Positions 61,573 through 64,000 of a DNA stretch of 64,000 nt are shown here, in pieces; position 1 is the stretch's first letter; each line of letters opens with the position of its first letter. The notes beneath the pieces are model-generated. The model made no database searches, was not told the DNA's origin, and saw only the letters and a program-made list of their open reading frames with translations. The stretch is from CAVPUA01 sp963828015 (GTDB taxonomy: Bacteria; Actinomycetota; Actinomycetes; Mycobacteriales; Jatrophihabitantaceae). The stretch spans positions 930,001 to 994,000 of the forward strand of contig CAWHCD010000006.1 in NCBI GenBank assembly GCA_963828015.1, written 5' to 3'. The translations under genes and the position numbers were made by a program.

Positions 61573-62850
61573 TCAGGCCGCGACGGGTCGGTCCAGCAGG
61601 GCCGGCCCGACCGGCGGCAACGCCTGGGCCTCGTCGTGGCGACGGATTCGGCGCAAGGCCCACAGGCCGTACGCTCCGGCCGCCAGACACCCGGCGGCGC
61701 CCAGCAGTAATCCGGCGCGCCCGCCGAACTCCTCCGAGATCGCCCCGGCGATCGGACCTCCGATCGGCGTCGAGCCCAGGAAGGCCACCGCCCACAGCGC
61801 CATGACCCGTCCGCGCATCGCCGGAGCGGAGCCGAGCTGCAGGGTCGCGTTGGCCTGCGACATCACCGAGATGCTGGCCGCGCCGATGAACAGCAAGACG
61901 ATCAACTCGCAGGCCAGGTTCGGGGCGAACCCACCGGCCAGCAGGGCGACCCCGAACAGCAGCGTGGAGCGGACCACCGCGGCCAGACCGGTACGGGCGT
62001 GCCCGGCCGCGTACAGGCCGCCGATGACCGCGCCCGCTCCCATCGCGGCAGTCATGAACCCGTACACCTCGGCCGAGCCGTTGAAGGTGTCGCGGGCGAG
62101 AACCGGTAGGACAACCTGGAACTCGTAGGCCAGACAGCCGACGACCGCCATCATGGCCAGCGTGACGGCCAGGGTCGGTGTGCCGCGCACGTAGCGGAAG
62201 CCCTCGGTGAGCTGGCCCTTGCCGCGCCCGCTCGGCTCCGAGGGAGACAGCTTGGCGACGTCCATCCGAAGCAGCGAGCTCACGACCGCGGCGAAGCTGA
62301 GGGCGTTGACGAGGAAGCAGATACCGATACCACCGGTGGCGATCAGCACGCCGGCGCAGGCCGGTCCGACCGCGCGCGCCACGTTGACCATGACCGCGTT
62401 CAGGGTGACCGCGTTGCGGAGGTTCTCCTTGCCGACCATCTCGAGCACGAAGGACTGGCGGGCCGGATTCTCGAACGCGCTGTTGAGGCCCAGGAGCAAC
62501 GCCAGCACGTAGATCTGCCAGAGTTCGACGTTGTGGGTCATCGTCAGGATGCCCAGGACAAGCGCGAGCACGCCCATCATCGACTGCAGCCCGATCATCA
62601 ACTTGCGCTTGTCGAGCCGGTCGGCGATTACCCCGCCATAGGGTCCGAGCAGCAGGATCGGCGTGGTCTGGATGGCCACGGTCAGTCCGACCAGGGTGGC
62701 CGAGCCGGTCAGTTGCAGGACCAGCCACGACTGGGCGACCGTCTGCATCCAGGTCCCGACCAGGGAGATCGCCTGGCCGCCGAAGTAGAGGCGATAGTTG
62801 GGATTGTCGAGTGCGGCGAACGTCTCGCGACCGATCGGGAGCAGCTTCAT
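61573..62850 (-). CDS. MFS transporter (EntS/DHA3-type)
   Basis: Transporter of 425 residues with about twelve helices. The N-terminal LDNPNYRLYFGGQAISLVGT and TPILLLGPYGGVIADRLDKR loop are typical of the DHA3/EntS group. The MarR gene overlaps its start by four bases, so the regulator gene comes first in the operon. Likely an efflux pump for small molecules; substrate unknown. Confidence 0.9.
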   Translation of the reverse strand: MKLLPIGRETFAALDNPNYRLYFGGQAISLVGTWMQTVAQSWLVLQLTGSATLVGLTVAIQTTPILLLGPYGGVIADRLDKRKLMIGLQSMMGVLALVLGILTMTHNVELWQIYVLALLLGLNSAFENPARQSFVLEMVGKENLRNAVTLNAVMVNVARAVGPACAGVLIATGGIGICFLVNALSFAAVVSSLLRMDVAKLSPSEPSGRGKGQLTEGFRYVRGTPTLAVTLAMMAVVGCLAYEFQVVLPVLARDTFNGSAEVYGFMTAAMGAGAVIGGLYAAGHARTGLAAVVRSTLLFGVALLAGGFAPNLACELIVLLFIGAASISVMSQANATLQLGSAPAMRGRVMALWAVAFLGSTPIGGPIAGAISEEFGGRAGLLLGAAGCLAAGAYGLWALRRIRRHDEAQALPPVGPALLDRPVAA

Positions 62851-63305
62851 GACCGCACCGGCCGGGCGGCCATGAGATCGGCCAGAGCTTCGAGCGCCGG
62901 CAGGGCCCGCAACAGCAGTTCGCCCTCCGCCTCGGACAGATGCTCGACCTGAGCGGCGAGCAGGCTCGTGCGTTCGGCCCGCGCCTTCTCGCTGAGTTTG
63001 CGCCCGGCTCGGGTGACTTCCACCCGTACGGCCCGGCGGTCCTCGTCATCGGGGCGGCGCTGGATCAACCCGTCGTCGTCGAGCTTGCTGAGAATCCGCG
63101 ACAACATGGTCGGATTGATGGCCACGAGCTCGGCCAGTTCCGAGGCCCCCAGCGGCCCCCGCCGCGCCACCATGGACAGGACTTCGAGCTGCGTACGGCT
63201 CACTGTCCCGGTGTGCACCTGTCGGTCGAGTTGACGCGAGACCCGCATCACCGCCGCCCGCAGTCGGGCGATCTCCGCTTCGTCGAACTCGGTCACTGTG
63301 CTCAC
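62847..63305 (-). CDS. MarR-family regulator, first gene of MFS operon
   Basis: Protein of about 152 residues with RTQLEVLSMVARRGPLGASE, the recognition helix INPTMLSRILSKLDDDG and the wing RRPDDEDRRAVRVEVT. The GTG at 63305 is used because the TTGC-N6-GCAA operator lies just upstream; an ATG at 63332 would put the operator inside the gene. A GTG at 63296, with GAGGTGAG before it, is another option. It probably represses itself and the transporter. Confidence 0.85.
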   Translation of the reverse strand: MSTVTEFDEAEIARLRAAVMRVSRQLDRQVHTGTVSRTQLEVLSMVARRGPLGASELAELVAINPTMLSRILSKLDDDGLIQRRPDDEDRRAVRVEVTRAGRKLSEKARAERTSLLAAQVEHLSEAEGELLLRALPALEALADLMAARPVRS

Positions 63306-63314
63306 CTCAGATAG

Positions 63315-63328
63315 TTGCCTATCAGCAA
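63315..63328. promoter_or_regulatory. TTGC-N6-GCAA palindrome, candidate MarR operator
   Basis: TTGCCTATCAGCAA lies just upstream of the MarR start. Its symmetry resembles the TTGCC-NN-GGCAA pattern of the classical MarR operator. Confidence 0.45.
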
Positions 63329-63345
63329 GCATACACCTGTGACAT

Positions 63346-64000
63346 TCAGCCGAACCGGCGCCGGCGGATCAGCATCGTCAACGCCAGCAGCACGACGGGG
63401 GCGATGGCCACCGCAGCCACCAGCAGCCGGTCGACGTCCTCGGTTCGCCGTTGCTGCGCCGCCGTCCTGGCGACGGTGACGTCCCAGCTGCCGACGGCAA
63501 CGTTCTCGGCCGCGCTCGAGTGGTCGTATTCGACGCTGACATCGGCGCTGCCGGCCGGGGCGGGGATCACGAGGTCGTAGCTGCCGGCCACGTCCTCCAC
63601 CACCGACTTGCCGTCGATCGACACCGTCAGCCGGGCCGTCTTGGCGTTCGGATCGCTTTCGGTGCCGACGATGGTGACCTCCCCCGCCCCGCCGAGCACC
63701 GACGTCACGTCCCCAATCGGGTTCCCGTTGACGGTCAGCGCGGCCGCGGCCGCCGAGGCACCGGCCGTTCCCTCCCCCACGTTGGCGACGCTGGCGGTGT
63801 AGCTATGCCGACCGTCGGCGGCCGGAAAGCTTGCGCGGAAGGCACCGGTGGCATCGGTGGTGGCGGTCGCCACCTGAGTTGCTCCCTCGCTGATGGTCAC
63901 AGTCAACGGGGCGCTGGTATCGGGATCGGTGGCCGTGCCGCTCACCTGCACGGTGCTGCCGGTCGCGCTCGCCACCAGTGCGCCCAGCACGGGGTTGTGA
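63346..64000 (-). CDS. Surface protein with Ig-like repeats and C-terminal membrane anchor (cut by window end)
   Basis: The frame is open to the window edge, so the N-terminus is missing. The visible part holds a beta-type Ig-like segment (GSTVQVSGTATDPDTSAPLT, then VTIVGTESDPNAKTARLTVS), a linker and one C-terminal membrane helix (LLVAAVAIAPVVLLALTMLI) followed by RRRRFG. There is no LPXTG-type signal before the helix, so anchoring is by the membrane segment. Function unknown. Confidence 0.75.
   Translation of the reverse strand, partial: HNPVLGALVASATGSTVQVSGTATDPDTSAPLTVTISEGATQVATATTDATGAFRASFPAADGRHSYTASVANVGEGTAGASAAAAALTVNGNPIGDVTSVLGGAGEVTIVGTESDPNAKTARLTVSIDGKSVVEDVAGSYDLVIPAPAGSADVSVEYDHSSAAENVAVGSWDVTVARTAAQQRRTEDVDRLLVAAVAIAPVVLLALTMLIRRRRFG

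Noticed and set aside
1..64000. CRISPR array, prophage, insertion sequence, tRNA cluster
   Set aside because: No regularly spaced direct repeats, phage structural genes, transposase motifs or cloverleaf sequences were seen. tRNAs could be missed by eye; a covariance-model scan would settle it.

Overview
The window is high-GC actinobacterial chromosome. Evidence for this includes a CysO-Mec-CysM cysteine module next to ClpS and PncB, F420/PPOX-type and LLM flavin enzymes, mycothiol-type DinB proteins, DUF222-HNH, DUF7144, a FilP-like DivIVA-domain protein with a long coiled-coil partner, and a C-terminal LAXTG-type sorting signal. Synteny with Mycobacterium around cysM/mec/clpS/pncB and serB/ctaD, plus a Streptomyces-like filP neighbourhood, points to a member of Actinomycetes. 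I cannot name the genus from the sequence.

Layout. 0-6.7 kb: trehalose/glycogen block (glgX, treY with one frameshift, treZ) with an antisense ppk2 between treY and treZ. 6.8-17.6 kb: an accessory-looking stretch with wide intergenic gaps and small dispersed repeats. It holds DUF222-HNH, DUF1254, PPOX, cupin, SRPBCC and DinB-like proteins, two small unknown proteins, a sulfatase, and a tandem pair of DUF7144 membrane proteins. 17.6-24.4 kb: ZapE-like ATPase, RibD-type reductase, a catalase gene with six single-base indels, Ohr, hemolysin III and an SDR. 24.5-33.0 kb: cyclase-family hydrolase with a MarR regulator, membrane metallophosphoesterase, MMPL transporter, SPFH protein, and a TauD dioxygenase/SDR pair. 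33.1-44.4 kb: LigC-type ligase, exported TAP-like hydrolase, CFA synthase and many small enzymes. 44.6-45.0 kb: RNase P RNA on the minus strand. 45.1-52.9 kb: PLP decarboxylase, EamA transporter, the clpS-DUF2017-mec-cysO-cysM run, pncB-pncA, and serB. 52.9-64 kb: ctaD, two MFS/MarR pairs with candidate operators, the Scy/FilP-like cytoskeletal pair, and two surface proteins (the second cut by the window end).

How the parts work together. GlgX, TreY and TreZ convert glycogen-type glucan to trehalose. CysO, Mec and CysM make cysteine on a protein carrier. A 23-codon ORF ending in a Cys-rich tail lies between mec and cysO and looks like a cysteine-sensing leader peptide. PncA and PncB salvage nicotinamide into NAD. 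Catalase and Ohr would form a peroxide-defence pair if the catalase is functional. No complete undescribed defence system, CRISPR array, prophage or transposase was found. The most distinctive signals are the cysO leader peptide, the compact Scy/FilP pair, the small protein with a duplicated DPNFLPQEM motif, the palindrome between pncB and pncA, and the nested palindrome before the MFS/MarR operon.
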